Shown here: piece by piece, positions 10,087-21,729 of the stretch
How positions within the stretch are numbered: the first letter of the stretch is position 1
Layout: the number at the start of each line of letters is the position of its first letter
Assembly (NCBI RefSeq): GCF_041296385.1
Contig: NW_027184084.1
Location: 868,001-932,000 of the forward strand
Direction: 5' to 3'
Source: Aphelocoma coerulescens
Lineage: Eukaryota > Chordata > Aves > Passeriformes > Corvidae
DNA: 64,000 bases
Made by a program: the position numbers and the translations under genes
The notes under the pieces: generated by a model
The model's database searches: none
The model's input: only the letters and a program-made list of their open reading frames with translations
What the model was told of the DNA's origin: nothing

Positions 10087-12022
10087 ATGGGACAGCAACC
10101 TAGTAAATTAAGTTCAAATTATAAAAGGGTGCCAGAGGGTATACCCCAAGACAGTCCCCTCGGGGTCAAACTCGCGAACTGGGAAACTGATCCTTCTACA
10201 AAAGGAAAAGATAAAGTAAAAATGATTCAATTCTTCATGAAAGAGTGGGTAAAAAAGGAAATCAGATCTGATCATGTGTACTGGCCAAAATATGGGTCTG
10301 ATGAGGCATGGATTTGCCAGGCTCTAAATGTATTTGTAAATTCAAAAGAGCCATCTCACCCTGAGGAGGGAGAATATGCTTCTTGCTGGACAGGAATTAC
10401 AGAACCTCTGGGAACCAAAGTCTTTAAAATATCAGAAACCCCAGAGGAGAAGCAAACAGAAGAGAAAAAAGGCTGGGACCCTTTAGAAGTATTGCCTCTG
10501 CCTCCAGAGGCTGCCCCCCCCCTCCCACCGGCTCCGGGGTTTCCCCCGCCGCCAGTATCAGAAGCTGCCCCCCCCCCCCCCTCCCGGCTCCGGGGCTTCC
10601 CCCGCCAGCCACCCCTCCGCCCGCACCGGGGGCCTTTCCCCCGGCAGCCCTCCCGCCCCAATGGAGCGGGGGGGGGGAGCCCTGCCCCCGCCCATGCCGG
10701 GGATCCCACCCTTCCCATATATCTCGAGAATCCCAGCACCCTCAATTGAATCAAGGGAAAGGTCACACGTCCCGGCTTCAGCCCCCACCTCTCCTGCCTT
10801 GAGAAACCCGGCTTTAGCGCCGGTCCCCGCCTCCTGTGCTCCAGAATATTTGGCTTCACTGCCATACCCCACCCTCACCCTCTGCACTTCAGAATATTCG
10901 GCTTCAGCGTCAGACACTGAATCTGCCCCTCCTCCCCAGGGGAGTTCGGTGCTTTCTTCCCAAATAAACCCTCTTCTTAACGAAGGAGCACCATACCAGA
11001 ATACAAGAGGTGCCATTAAGGCTCAGAGGCAGCCCAACAATCCCTCCATTGCTAAACAAACAGAGGGAAGACGAGAAATTCATTTATTTCCATTAAGAGA
11101 AGTGCCTATGGGAGGAGGGGGAACCGGCTTTGTGAATGCTCCTCTAACCTCTACAGAGGTTAGGAATTTCAAAAAGGAAATTAAAGGATTATTAGAAGAT
11201 CCCATAGGTACAGCTGAACAGTTGGACCAGTTTTTAGGTCCCAACATTTTCACTTGGGAAGAAATGCAATCAGTAATGAAAATAATATTCTCCCAAGAAG
11301 AAAGAGAAATGATTAGAATTGCTGGAATAAAAATTTGGGAAAGAGAAAACCAACAAGGTCCACCCGGGGATCAGAAAATGCCCATTACACCTCCTAACTG
11401 GAACCAAAATGATGAAGCTGGGAGGGGACATATGAATGATTATTGTAATTTGATAATCAAAGGAATAAAAGAGGGGGCACCCCGAGGACAAAATGTCAGA
11501 AAGGCCTTTGAGGGGCAGCAAGGGATAAAAGAAACCCCGACTGAGTGGCTGGAGAGGCTCTGAAAGAATATGAAACAATATTCTAGGATAGACCCGGAGT
11601 CCCTAGCAGGGCAAGCCCTGCTAAGAGTTAACTTTGTCACTCATGCCTGGCCAGATATTAGGAAAAAATTATAAAAAATAGAAGACTGGTATGAGAAACC
11701 ATTACAAGACCTAGTAAGGAAAGCTCAAAAGATATATGTCCGGAGGGATGAAGAAAAAGCCAAAGTGGAAGCAAAGATCATGATAGCCACTATGCGAGAG
11801 ACTACCTTCCAAAAAAATCTAAAGCCCTCAGGTACCACTCCTAAACATTCAGGGTTCAGAAATGGTGGAAAGGAGAAAAATAAAACCTCAGCACAGTCAA
11901 GATTCCAAGAACAACCCAGGGATGCCTGTTTCTATTGCAAGGAAGAAGAGCATTATAAAAGAGAATGCCTCCACCTGAGGAGAGATCTGAAAATATTTCA
12001 AGAGACACACACAGAAGAAAAA
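10087..12022 (+). pseudogene. gag: gag of the class I provirus (matrix, p12-like, capsid, nucleocapsid)
   Basis: ATG at 10087 starts MGQQPSK, with the Gly-2 myristoylation signal of gammaretroviral matrix. A long proline-rich segment follows, where a C/G homopolymer region (10510-10680) shifts the frame. Capsid runs from about 11090 (IHLFPLREVPMGG) to its major homology region QGIKETPTEWLERL near 11520. An in-frame TGA sits at 11561 and a TAA near 11672. Nucleocapsid has one knuckle, CFYCKEEEHYKREC (about 11930-11975), the single-knuckle arrangement usual for gammaretroviruses. The C-terminal part is in the same frame as pol, separated by one UAG. Confidence 0.85.
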
Positions 12023-12025
12023 TAG
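12023..12025 (+). promoter_or_regulatory. gag-pol UAG, probable readthrough stop
   Basis: TAG followed by GGAAGT separates the nucleocapsid frame from protease in the same reading frame. Gammaretroviruses make Gag-Pol by suppressing a UAG at exactly this place, and a purine directly after the stop is the common context. A downstream pseudoknot would be needed; I have not folded it. Confidence 0.7.
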
Positions 12026-13800
12026 GGAAGTCATGGGCTCTATTTTTTGGGGGATAAATACCATCTGGAGCCTTTGATAACTTTAAAAGTAGGCCCCCAA
12101 GAAGAAGTATTAGAATTTATAGTTGACACTGGGGCAGAAAGGACTTGTGTGATGAATATTCCAAAAGGGTGTGATGTAAGTAATGATATGGTAAAAGTAA
12201 CGGGAGCAAAGGGGGAAGGATTTAAGGTCCCTGTCATTAAAGATGGGGTTATTGAAGGGGAAACAAAAATAGGGATAGGGGATGTTTTGTTAGTTCCTGA
12301 GGCTGGCAGCAATTTATTGGGAAGGGATTTACAAATCCAACTGGGGATTGGAGTCATACCAGAAGAAGGGAAAATGATGGCCAAAGTGTTAAAACTTAGC
12401 CAAAAAGATAAAAGAAAAATTAACAGAGTGGTTTGGGCTGGGGAAGGGAATAGGGGTGGACTAGATATTGACCCCATAAGGGTCACAATTGAAAAAGAAG
12501 AATGTCCCATTCGTGTACATCAGTACCCTATATCTTTAGAAAACAGAAAAGGCTTAAAACCAGTAATAGAAGAATTAATAAAGGATGGGACACTAGAACC
12601 TTGTAAATCCCCTCATAATACCCCTATTCTCCCAGTAAAGAAATCTGATGGAAATTATAGATTAGTGCAAGATTTAAGAGAAGTAAACAAAAGAACACGG
12701 GCCTGCTACCTTATGGTTCCTAATCCCTACACTCCTTTAAGCAAAATTCCACCTCAACAGCAGTGGTTTAGTGTGGTGGATCTTAAAGATGCCTTTTGGG
12801 CCTGCCCACTGGCAGAGGAAAGCCAAAATATTTTTGCCTTCGAAAAGGAAGATCCAAACACAGGGAAAAAGAACCAATTGAGGTGGACTAAACTGCCACA
12901 GGGGTATTGTGAGGCCCCAAATTTATTTGGGCAAGCCTTGGGAGAAATATTACAAACCTTCCCCACTCCCCCAGGAATACAAATTATCCAATATGTAGAT
13001 GATCTTCTAATATCAGGAGAAGATGAAATTAAAGTTAAAGAAGCTACTATAAAGCTTCTAAATTTTCTTGGGGAAAAGGGACTAAGGGCATCAAAAAGGA
13101 AATTACTGTTTGTAGAATCAGAAGTAAAATATCTCGGCCACCTGATAAGCAAAGGTAGCCGAAAACTAAGTCCTGAAAGAATTACAGGGATTTTATCCCT
13201 CCCTCCTCCCTCTTCAAAAAAAGAAGTTAGGAGATTGCTGGGGCTACTGGGATATTGCAGACTATGGATTGAAGGATATACACAAGCAGTAAAATTTTTA
13301 TATGAAAAATTAACAGGGGGAGACAATATACAATGGACCAAAGATGATGATAATAAATTAGAAAAACTGAAGTTGAAACTAGCCTCGGTACCAGCCCTAA
13401 GCTTACCCTCACTAGAAAAACCCTTTCATTTATATGTGAATGCAGAAAATGGAGTATCTCATAGTGTATTAGTCCAGGAATGGGGAGGGGTGAGAAGACC
13501 AATAGCTTATTTATCTAAACTATTGGACCCAGTAAGCCGTGGCTGGCCAGTATGCATTCAAGCCATAGCAGCTACTGCTATTTTGGTGGAGGAGAGCCAT
13601 AAGCTCACCTTTAGAAGTAAACTGATTGTATACACACCCCATGCGGTCCAAAATGTGCTAAATCAAAAAGCTGAAAAATGGTTAACAGACTCCAGGATAT
13701 TAAAATATGAAGCAATTCTGATTGACAGTAATGATCTAACTATAGAAACAAAAGCCTCAATCTGGCCCAATTCCTGTATAGAAAACCAAAAAATGACCTG
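12026..13800 (+). pseudogene. pol: pro-pol of the class I provirus: protease and reverse transcriptase
   Basis: A 602-codon open stretch (12047-13855). Protease shows FIVDTGAERTCVM near 12115 and closes with LLGRDLQIQLGI near 12315. RT has VKKSDGNYRLVQDLREVNKR near 12640-12690, LPQGYCEAPNLF near 12890, the catalytic YVDD box at 12992-13003 and VKYLGHLISKG of the thumb. YVDD is the usual gammaretroviral form. The frame is intact to about 13790, where a one-base shift in an A run moves RNase H to another frame. Confidence 0.88.
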
Positions 13801-15549
13801 GCACATGACTGCTTGGAAATTATTCAATACCAAACAAAAGTTTGGGAAGATCTAGCAGAAGAAGCCCTCTTAGAAGGGGAAAGAATATATGTGGATGGTT
13901 CATCCAGATGCTTGCAAGGAAAAAGAATGTCAGGATATGCCTTAGTGGATGAGATAAATATGCAGACCATCAAAAAAGGAAAACTAACTTCAAATTGGTC
14001 GGCACAATCTTGTGAATTATATGCTCTAAAGAGAGCGCTAGAGCATTTAGCACACAAAAAGGGGACCATCTATACTGATTCAAAGTATACCTTTAGGGTA
14101 ATACATACCTTTGGAAAGATCTAGGAAGAAAAGGGTTTACTAAATTCAAAGGGGAAGGAACTGATATATGAAGGCCTGATTTCAGAAGTGTTGGAAGCAT
14201 TAAAATTGCCTGAAGAAATAGCCGCAGTGCATATCAAAGGACACCAAAAAGGGATGACCCCAGAAATAAGAGGGAATAATCTAGCAGACCAAGAAGCCAA
14301 AGATGCAGCAGAAAATGAGACTAAACAAATTATGTTAATCCTGACCCCAGAGAGGGGAGAATTGAAAATCCCCAAATTTAGTAAAGAAGAAGAAAAGGAA
14401 TTATTTAAGATAGGGGGCGAACAAGATCAATCTGGAAAATGGAAACTTCCTGATGGGAGACAGTTACTTAATAAGCCACTCACTAAGAGAATATTAGAAG
14501 ATATGCATCAAAAAACTCATTGGGGTACTCAAGCTTTGTGTGATCATTTTCTGAGAAATTATGGGTGTATTGGAATCTTTGGGGTAGCAAAACAAATAAC
14601 TGGGAACTGTATAACTTGCCAAAGAGTGAATAAGAAAATAATGAGAAAAACAACATTAGGAGGCTGTGAGTTAGCTCTGTGACCATTCCAAAGTATCCAA
14701 ATAGATTTCGCTGAACTTCCTCAAGTACAGAGATGGAAGTTCCTATTAGTAATAGTAGACCATCTAACTCATTGGGTAGAAGCAGTTCCTGCTACTAGAG
14801 CTACAGCTAACGTAGTATGCAAAACCCTTCTAGAACAAATTATTCCCAGATATAGAATAGTTAATAAAATAGACTCAGATAGAGGAACACATTTTACATC
14901 CAAAGTCTTACAACAAATAACTCAAGCCTTGGGAATAAAATGGGAATTACATACCCCCTGGCACCCACAAAGCTCAGGCCGAGTAGAAAGAATGAACCAG
15001 ACTTTGAAAAGAACTTTAACAAAATTAATGATTGAAACTCAAATGTCATGGGTAAAATGCTTACCTTTGGCTCTGTTGAGAGTCCGAACACAGCCCAGGT
15101 CAGACCTGGGAGTATCTCCTTATGAGATGATGTTCGGATTACCCTTCCTTACCACTCAACATGAAACAGCCACTTATGAAGTAGGAGAAGTAAGTGTCAA
15201 AAAATATGTCACCACAATTGCCAGAACACTTGAAAATTTGCGGCTGAAAGGAATGATCCCTCAAAACACAACTTTAGAGTTCAAAATTCATAATATCCAT
15301 CCAGGGGAATGGGCACTAGTAAAAACATGAAAAGAACAATCTTTGACTCCACAATAGGAGGGTCCTTTTCAGGTACTGCTGACGACTGAGGCCGCAATCC
15401 GAACCAAGGAACTAGGGTGGATCCATGCCAGCAAAATCAAAGGACCTGTAAAAGAACCTGAAGAGTGGACTGTAATATCCAAACCAAGTGATACCAAATT
15501 AAATCTTAAACGGAGGCCAGGTAGCAATGAACTAGAACAATCTAAATAA
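13801..15549 (+). pseudogene. pol: pol of the class I provirus: RNase H and integrase
   Basis: RNase H begins after the shift: ERIYVDGSSRCLQ (Asp), SCELYALKRAL (Glu), TIYTDSKYTFRV (Asp) and VHIKGHQKG. A TAG at 14122 interrupts it. Integrase follows: the zinc finger (MHQKTHWG ... CITCQ), core residues in IQIDFAELP, IDSDRGTHF and SSGRVERMNQ (D, D, E all kept), and a C-terminal GPFQVLL...GWIHASKIKG segment of the GPY/F type found in gammaretroviruses. Stops occur at 14680 (TGA), 15328 (TGA) and about 15355 (TAG). Most sit where homologous proteins would have tryptophan. Confidence 0.85.
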
Positions 15550-16269
15550 TACAAAGGATATGTAAAGAATCACACCTAACTGAGAAGTAAAAGCCAAATT
15601 TATATCAGTGCCCCCTGGACAAATTCTGAGACATCTTGAAGAAGAATATTCTCACTTCAAACAGGAAGGGTTGGGACTGTATCAAACAAAGAACTCCCAT
15701 GTTCTGATTCTAGCCTGTGATTTGTATTAAGAAGGGGGAGAATCACAACTTCCATCAGTGCCACATCATATACCCTGTTTGCATCATTCTAACACGGGGC
15801 ATGCCAGCCAGGTCAAATATAAGTAATTAATCTGGAGGGAAATCGGCATTTCACACCATTGACACCCTAGTTGTAAAGGGTGTCAAGCACAAAATCGACC
15901 CTCTATCCAGACAAAATCATAAGCAACAAAAGCAATAACTTTGCTCTGCAGATGGGAATTACTAGTGCCTGTTCAATGAGAAACACCTAAGATGTGATAA
16001 GATACTACAGTTAAAAAAGGTGCCAAAAGAAATTTGCCTAAAAGCTGCAAAGAAAGTGACAGAGAAATAGAGGGCAAGACCAGGTTGGCCACTGTATTTG
16101 CCACCGAGAAGATCCAATACACCTGCTAAGGGTTGCAACCTCATAGGCAAGGGAGGTGGGAGTGAGTATAAGCCATGCTGGACCTCTGTTATTCCCTCTT
16201 TTGTCACTTATCCTGGTCCCTTTCGGGACACCTGCAAGACCATGTTACAAATGCTATTGAAAGCTCTAC
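15550..16269 (+). pseudogene. Class I provirus, pol end to env N-terminal region
   Basis: This stretch should contain the splice acceptor, Env start and signal peptide. I see no long open frame; a remnant of Env seems to run from about 16100 (a frame with a Cys-rich start) into the clear SU frame at 16270. Several stops are present. No other element is visible. Confidence 0.4.
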
Positions 16270-17262
16270 ATGGAAAGACACCGGGGCTTCTTTCTTATTA
16301 CTCATACCCATATCAACAGTCACTGTTATGACTCGTCCAAATTAGGCATTTGCATGCATAAAGGAGAAAAATATTGGATTACAGAAAATTTGGGAACAAG
16401 TGGAAATAGACTAGGAAGTAATTGTCCAAAAGGAAAAAAATGGATTTTCTTCACAGCTGCCACCAGGGGAACAGTCCAAGATTTGATAAAAGAACAAGTG
16501 GTAAGTAAAAATACAAAGCCAGCACAGCAACCTCGCCCTATATTCACCTCAGGTCAAGACCTGTATGCAAAGCTCAAACAACAGTTAAAAGAAGAAAAAA
16601 CCCCAAGGTTAGGAAAAAACCTGTTTGTAGAATTGGGGGAGAGAATAGGTAAAGAACTTAACATAACCAACTGTTGGGTCTGTGGAGGAGCTTTAATGAC
16701 AGAAGAATGGCCATGGAAAGGTAGCAGCGTAGGCCCGGTAGAACTCCTTAAATGGAACCAGACAAATATAAGAGGGGGGAACCAAACTGAGGGGTGGATT
16801 TTAAGTTCAACAGTGATAGGAGAAGAATGCCTCTGGCAAACTAGGAAAAACTTTCTTAATGAAGTAGGAAACACTCCCTGTAAAAGGTATAAAGTGAGTA
16901 ACAAAACTTCAACGTGGTAGGTCCCAGAAAAACCAACTTGGTATTGGGCTCAGAAAAAAAAGAAAAGACTGTGTATATGATAATGAAATTGGACTCTTTC
17001 AGTGTAATGACACAAGGAAAAATCCTTATTTTAGAATCCCAGAAATATCCAAATTTTGGGAGAATATAAATCAACAAGAAGGTGATTATTGGAAAGCACC
17101 AGATGGCTTATTTTGGATATGTGGGAAAAGGGCATACCTGAGTCTCCCTTCACATTGGAAAGGGAGTTGTACACTAAGAATCATTCAACCAGGGTTTTTC
17201 CTTTTACCAGAACCAGAGGGAGATCAATTAGGAATACCTGTCTATGAAGACTTCAAAAGAAA
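16270..17262 (+). pseudogene. env: env surface subunit (SU) of the class I provirus
   Basis: A 216-codon frame (16270-16920) carries many cysteines and N-glycosylation sequons and the motif CWVC (NITNCWVCGGAL), a CxxC of the type gammaretroviral SU uses for disulphide exchange with TM. After a TAG at 16918 and a small shift in an A run, SU continues with CGKRAYLSLPSHW and ends at a furin-type site, KRNKRD, near 17255. SU binds the host receptor; this one cannot be made whole because of the stop and the frameshift. Confidence 0.8.
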
Positions 17263-18013
17263 TAAAAGAGATTTAATTGGAGGATTCAAAAAATGGAAAG
17301 ATGAGGAGTGGCCCCCTGAACGAATATTAGAAACATATGGGCCAGCTACCTGGGCACAAGATGGAAGTTGGGGATATGGAGCCCCAATTTACATGCTGAA
17401 TCGTATCATCAGACTCCAAGCTCTTGTAGAAATCATAACCAATGAAACAGCCGGGGCTATGGAATTAATAGTCAGCCAGCAACGCCAAACCAGAGCTGCA
17501 ATATATCAAAATAGGCTGGCTTTAGACTATTTACTGGCTGAAGAAGGGGGTGTGTGTGGGAAGTTCAATACATTGGATTGTTGTTTAAAAATCTATGACA
17601 ATGGGGATGCCGTTCTAGATATCGCCAACAATATCAGAAAAATAGCCCATGTACTGGTCCAAAAATGGGAATCAATGATGACTGCTAACTGGTGGGATGG
17701 CATATTGGGGAAAGAATGGTGGAAGAAGCTAGGTTTCTTCCTCTTATGTGCTACAGCTGGTCTAATATTTCTCCCTTGCTTGATCCCCTGCTTTATTCGG
17801 CTAATCACCAGCATAGTTCAAGGCATGCAAGTTGTGGCAATGCCTACTGACCCAAAGTTGGCTATGTCTGGAACAGCACAAAAAATTATGGTATTAAAAA
17901 GACAAAGTGATAGAAAAGACCCTCTCGAAGAAGCCAAATTGATCTGTGAAAAGAACGAACAGACATTAGAAGCCAAGAAAAAAGAATTATTGCTCAAGCC
18001 AAATGATTTCTAA
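17263..18013 (+). pseudogene. env: env transmembrane subunit (TM) of the class I provirus
   Basis: Open from at least 17393 to the TAA ending at 18013 (206 codons from the first internal Met), and open upstream to the cleavage site. It has a heptad-like stretch, an immunosuppressive-domain-like segment (YQNRLALDYLLAEEGG), the disulphide cluster CGKFNTLDCC, a tryptophan-rich membrane-proximal part, a membrane span near residues 112-140 (LLCATAGLIFLPCLIPCF) and a cytoplasmic tail of about 65 residues. This is the best-preserved env part of the provirus. Confidence 0.85.
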
Positions 18014-18029
18014 AATAGAAAAAGGGGGG
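18014..18029 (+). promoter_or_regulatory. Polypurine tract of the class I provirus
   Basis: AAATAGAAAAAGGGGGG immediately precedes the 3' LTR (two bases before its TG) and directly follows the env stop. It would prime plus-strand synthesis. Confidence 0.85.
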
Positions 18030-18031
18030 CT

Positions 18032-18692
18032 TGTTATAAACATATATTATAATACTGGCTTCTCGCAAAGTATAAAGGTAGATATTATATAATGTTAGAA
18101 ATGCTTTTTGCTGTGTGGATGTAGTTTTCTCTCTTTTTAGCAAGAATGTCAGCAAGTGTGAGCAAGTAAGATAACCTCCAAGCGAACAGAGGATGAGGCC
18201 CAAAGAGCTGCTAATCACCACTTTGTCCAGGGAACAAAAGGGCCCAAAGACTACTCCACCCAGAGAATGGGCGGCCAGGAGAGTCCGAGAGCCGTTATCA
18301 CCACTCTGCCCGGAGAGATGAAGAGGCCCAAAGCTGCAATCAGCCCTGACTGTCTGGAGAATTAAGAGATCCACCTTACCATCGACTCTTACCTAGCAAG
18401 CCCAACCCCAAGAATCAAAAGAAATAAAACCACAAGGCAGAAGAGTACGCATGCTCTAAAAAGGCGGAACCAAGGAGTGGCCATGCAAAACAGCTCCGGG
18501 AAAAGTTTTAATATTAGTAGAGAACAGACAGTAAAAATGGTATAAAAAGGACTCACTTCTAGCATCAGGTGTGCTCTTGGCAGAGTGCCAAGGCACTCGG
18601 CCGTTACCCCTTTGCTTTATTTTATGTGTCTCTTATTGTCTTTATATTAAACCCTTTAAATTCTCACAGGAGAGTGAATCTCGTTTTTCACA
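18032..18692 (+). repeat. 3' LTR of the class I provirus
   Basis: Matches the 5' LTR from TGTTATAAAC to TTCACA with about a dozen substitutions, including a cluster at CCGAGAAG versus CCAAAGAG and a one-base difference in a T run. Followed by the ATTA target repeat. Confidence 0.92.
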
Positions 18693-18696
18693 ATTA

Positions 18697-19187
18697 GAAG
18701 TAGCAGCTGGGTTTGTGGGACCGGCCATGCTGCCGTTGTCTTGAAGCAAATTTAAAGTGGAAAAAATGGGGAAATGGGTACAGGGAAGGGGTTTGGGGTA
18801 GAACCCGGGGTGGCCTGGCCAGCACCACCCTGGGCAGGGAACAAGGAAGATTGGGAGGCAGCAGGGAGATGGTAGCAGCCCTGGTCTGTCGGGCAGAATC
18901 TATCTCCTGGTTCCCCTTAAAGCAGGACAGAGGGATCAGGGATGCAGGGATAGGGAAGCAGGCAGGTTTTGTTTTTTTTTCAAACTGTTTCCAACATTTT
19001 TAAGAGCTTTCTAACTAGATGGTAGAACAAATAAATTTTTCTCAACAAAAACAGCCAAGGGATGAGCTGTTTTAAATTCCCTTTAAAGTCGTTAAGTAAC
19101 GAAGTTAGAAAACGCATTAAATCTTCCCTTGAAAATCAAAAGTTACCACAAATAAGGGTTTTTAGAACTTGGGGAAAGACTTCCCAT
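18697..19187 (-). pseudogene. gag: ERV2 gag matrix, decayed
   Basis: On the minus strand an ATG near 19187 starts MGSLSPSS, again with Gly-2, and is followed by stop codons. A shifted frame reads a matrix-like stretch, LNDFKGNLKQLIPWLFLL, comparable with YWLFQYFPQL in ERV1. Removing the class I provirus joins this to the ERV2 gag at 8493. It is broken by several stops and shifts. Confidence 0.55.
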
Positions 19188-19497
19188 AGGAGATGGGCTG
19201 TCTGAGCCTCCATCTCCCTCTCCTCCCAGCCCTGAGACAAAAGAGGAAAATGAAAAGGATAAAAGGTGACCCGTATCTCACCAGAGGGTCAAATAACATT
19301 CTCGAGGTGGTCCAGTCGACTGCAGACTGGTCTCCTCTTCTAAGGAATTTATCGGTCTCCCTTTCTGAGACCCCCTGATATAACTCAGAGGCTTCTTTGA
19401 GGGAAGTGGCTGTTCCAAATGCGGCTTGAACCCAGAGACTTCTGGACACGCTGTCGAGGAGGTCTGAGGAAATCCACGTTGAGATGCCACTTATTAC
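19188..19497 (-). other. ERV2 leader with degenerate primer site
   Basis: The minus strand at 19489-19472 reads TGGCATCTCAACGTGGAT, which resembles a tRNA-Lys1,2 primer site (AACGTGG block kept, first half changed with one inserted base). A splice-donor-like CTGGTGAGATAC near 19290 and a T-rich run before ATGGG mirror the ERV1 leader. The open minus frame 19536-19162 crosses the leader and is not a gene. Confidence 0.5.
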
Positions 19498-19875
19498 TGG
19501 GTTCCCTACGGTTTTGTGGCTCACATGCATGAACACACAGATGCAGGGATGGCTTCAGTAATATTAAGCCGACGGCAAGGAGTTGAGAAGGGTCCTTGCT
19601 TAGAGTTCCACAGCAAGCAGTTTATTGCTACAACTTGTGAAGGGTTCTAGAGGCAAATGACCCTGAGCATGGGACAGCTCAAGTTTAAGTACAGGGGTGT
19701 GGCTAACACCAAGAGCCAACCGGGGAAGCTGAACTAGGGTACATTACCATAACCGAACAAGGCATCCTGAGAGAGGCTTCTTTCCCTCACCATAACAGAT
19801 AAGTCTTTGGCACCAGAGACTGTCTTACCAAGAACTGTCTCTGTCTCTTGTACCACAGGTCAATCAGCCACCACA
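19498..19875 (-). mobile_element. 5' LTR of ERV2 (378 bp)
   Basis: On the minus strand it begins TGTGGTGGCTGATTGACC, has AATAAA about 130 bp before its end (plus TTTATT at about 19620), and ends GGAACCCA before the primer-like site. It interrupts a plus-strand env. Its first 120 bp match the start of the ERV5 5' LTR (41596 leftward), although the rest differs. It is not similar to the LTR at 2845-3342. Confidence 0.65.
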
Positions 19876-19975
19876 CCTGATGATACAAACAGTGCCTTGA
19901 AACAAAAATTTAACAACCTTTCAAAAGTAATTAAACAAAATCAAATAGTTTTGGATTTGCTTTTGGCTTCCACAG

Positions 19976-20921
19976 TGTCATGATCCAGTTATTAAAGTTC
20001 TTATAAATGCCTCTACCCCAATTAAGGTGCAAACGAGACCATATGCCAGCAACAATAGTATGGGTTTTATTTAATAGTAGTAAATATGAGAGAGAGAGAG
20101 AAAGAGAGACAAAAGGAAAGAAAGAAAAACATAGAAACTAGGTGGGGGAGACAGAAAGAAGGTGACAGGGACAGAATAAGGAAAATATCACCATCCATGG
20201 ATCCCAAAGATGCTCCGTTGATCCTCTCCAGCTGGTCTTCTTGGTAGTGAAGGTCCCCCTGAAAAGCATAGAATCCCATGGGTTAATACACGCTCAGGCT
20301 AGGTAGGAAAACCCAGGCATCTCCTTGGGCGGAGGGGAGTTTGCCATTGTCTCTTACAACAGACTCCAGGTTTGTTGCATCATGTGCAGTCCTGTGGTGC
20401 AGGGCTTCAGGAATGACTCTGGGGGGAACTTCGGGGGGGGTCTTTGATGGATTATGACACTCCCTCAGCTGCCTCTCACGTGAATGTCCTGTGGATGTGT
20501 ACTGTGGGGTTAGGGGTTCCACAGCTGGACCAGTTTGTGTAAGGGAGGATGGGTGTTCACTTCCTCTAACCAGAGGTTATACCCAAAACCTCTTCCCCCC
20601 ACCTCATTTCAGTGGGGAGTCTGTGTAAACCTGGCTTCTGTGGGCTGTGGTGTCCCCCACCCCAAACTCAGCCAGGGAAGAATCTCTGCTGCGTTTGGCT
20701 TTCTTGTGGATGCATTCTTCTCCCTCAGCCTTGTTTGTGTTTTCCCTAGGCCAAAATGATTGAACAATAGCGTTATCTAGGCAGCTTAACTTTCAGTCCA
20801 AAGTCCCAGTCAGGTATCTTCAGGGAGGCTTCTTTGGTTGTAGCTTTTTTATACAGTTTTTGTTATAATGAGCAAAACTTTTTATCAGTGTTTGAGACAT
20901 GAACTATTTCAGTCTCTTACA
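19976..20921 (-). mobile_element. LTR-E1, solo LTR (946 bp)
   Basis: Plus-strand ends are TGTCATGATC and CTCTTACA. The 5-bp repeat CACAG flanks it exactly (19971-19975, 20922-20926). Minus orientation is set by AATAAA about 90 bp from its 3' end (plus TTTATT near 20066). It contains a GA-rich microsatellite (20088-20115). The same family occurs at 51770-54018, where it carries a nested LTR-A. It splits the env TM. Confidence 0.88.
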
Positions 20922-21077
20922 CACAGTCATCAACACCAGTTGCTGCGTATACTTAGACCAGACTCTGAGAATACAGACTGATCTGAAAGAAATTAAAAAG
21001 AACACTGGAATCTTTCATGAAATAAAAAAAATCAAGGGGAAGATAGATTTAGCTGGATAACCTCATGAATTCCAAAT

Positions 21078-21729
21078 TGACACTTTACTGTGCCATAAAT
21101 CGAGTCTCTCCTGATGGGAGAGAATTTGCTGAAAGTCCTTGCAAGGAGTTTAAAAGATAAAGCGAGACATCTTCTGTAGTTTCAATGCTTCTAGATAGTT
21201 GTTTATTAAGTCTTATCAGAGGAACTGAGCCACTAGTGGGACCCAGGTACAGCATAGAAGGAGGAAAAGTAAGAGTGAGAGCCAATATCAAGATTTACAC
21301 AGCCTTTTAAAGACATTTTAACCAATAGTTACTAAAAATGTACATTATTTTTATTTTCTTACCAATTATTCAGTAACACGACTAGGAACTGCGGAATTTT
21401 CTATCCAGTCATTGCAAACTGCTTTTACTGCAGAATATGGAGTAGTAGAAGAAGGAGAAGAAGTTCTAGAGAACAACAACAATCCTCCATTTTGATATTT
21501 TTTACTCTTATCTAATTACTATAAAGAGAAGCCTAAAACCTCTAAATTTTTCACCCTGTGACAATCTTATATAGTAGTCTATCACCTAATTCACACCACT
21601 GTATTTTCTAGTTCTTGTCTGACTGTTGGTAATTTTTTCCAAGGTTTGAAGCTAAAACAGTGTTGTTCAGGGGGGTAAGAACCCTTAAAAACAGGCAGAG
21701 AAATATTCTAGGCACTCTGGGCTCCTACA
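21078..21729 (-). mobile_element. LTR-G1, solo LTR (652 bp)
   Basis: Flanked by the 6-bp repeat CCAAAT (21072-21077, 21730-21735). On the minus strand it begins TGTAGGAGCCC and ends AGTGTCA, with AATAAA near 21203 on the complement. A second copy at 44663-45310 shares start, end and the GAAGAAGGAGAAG-like tract. Inserted in the env TM. Confidence 0.88.

Larger units (their letters stand above)
8494..18692 (+). mobile_element. Complete class I (gammaretrovirus-like) provirus, 10.2 kb
   Basis: Two near-identical LTRs (8494-9155 and 18032-18692) bound a full internal region: tRNA-Pro primer site, leader, gag, in-frame UAG, pro-pol, env and polypurine tract. The provirus is flanked by the direct repeat ATTA (8490-8493, 18693-18696), the 4-bp duplication typical of gammaretroviral integration. 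By eye the LTRs differ at about a dozen positions in 661 plus one small indel, so this is among the youngest insertions here. It sits in ERV2 gag in the opposite orientation. Scattered stops and frameshifts in gag, pol and env make it defective. Confidence 0.92.

Noticed and set aside
10356..11016. Minus-strand Gly-rich frames opposite the class I gag
   Set aside because: They mirror the poly-proline region of gag on the other strand and have no recognisable domain.
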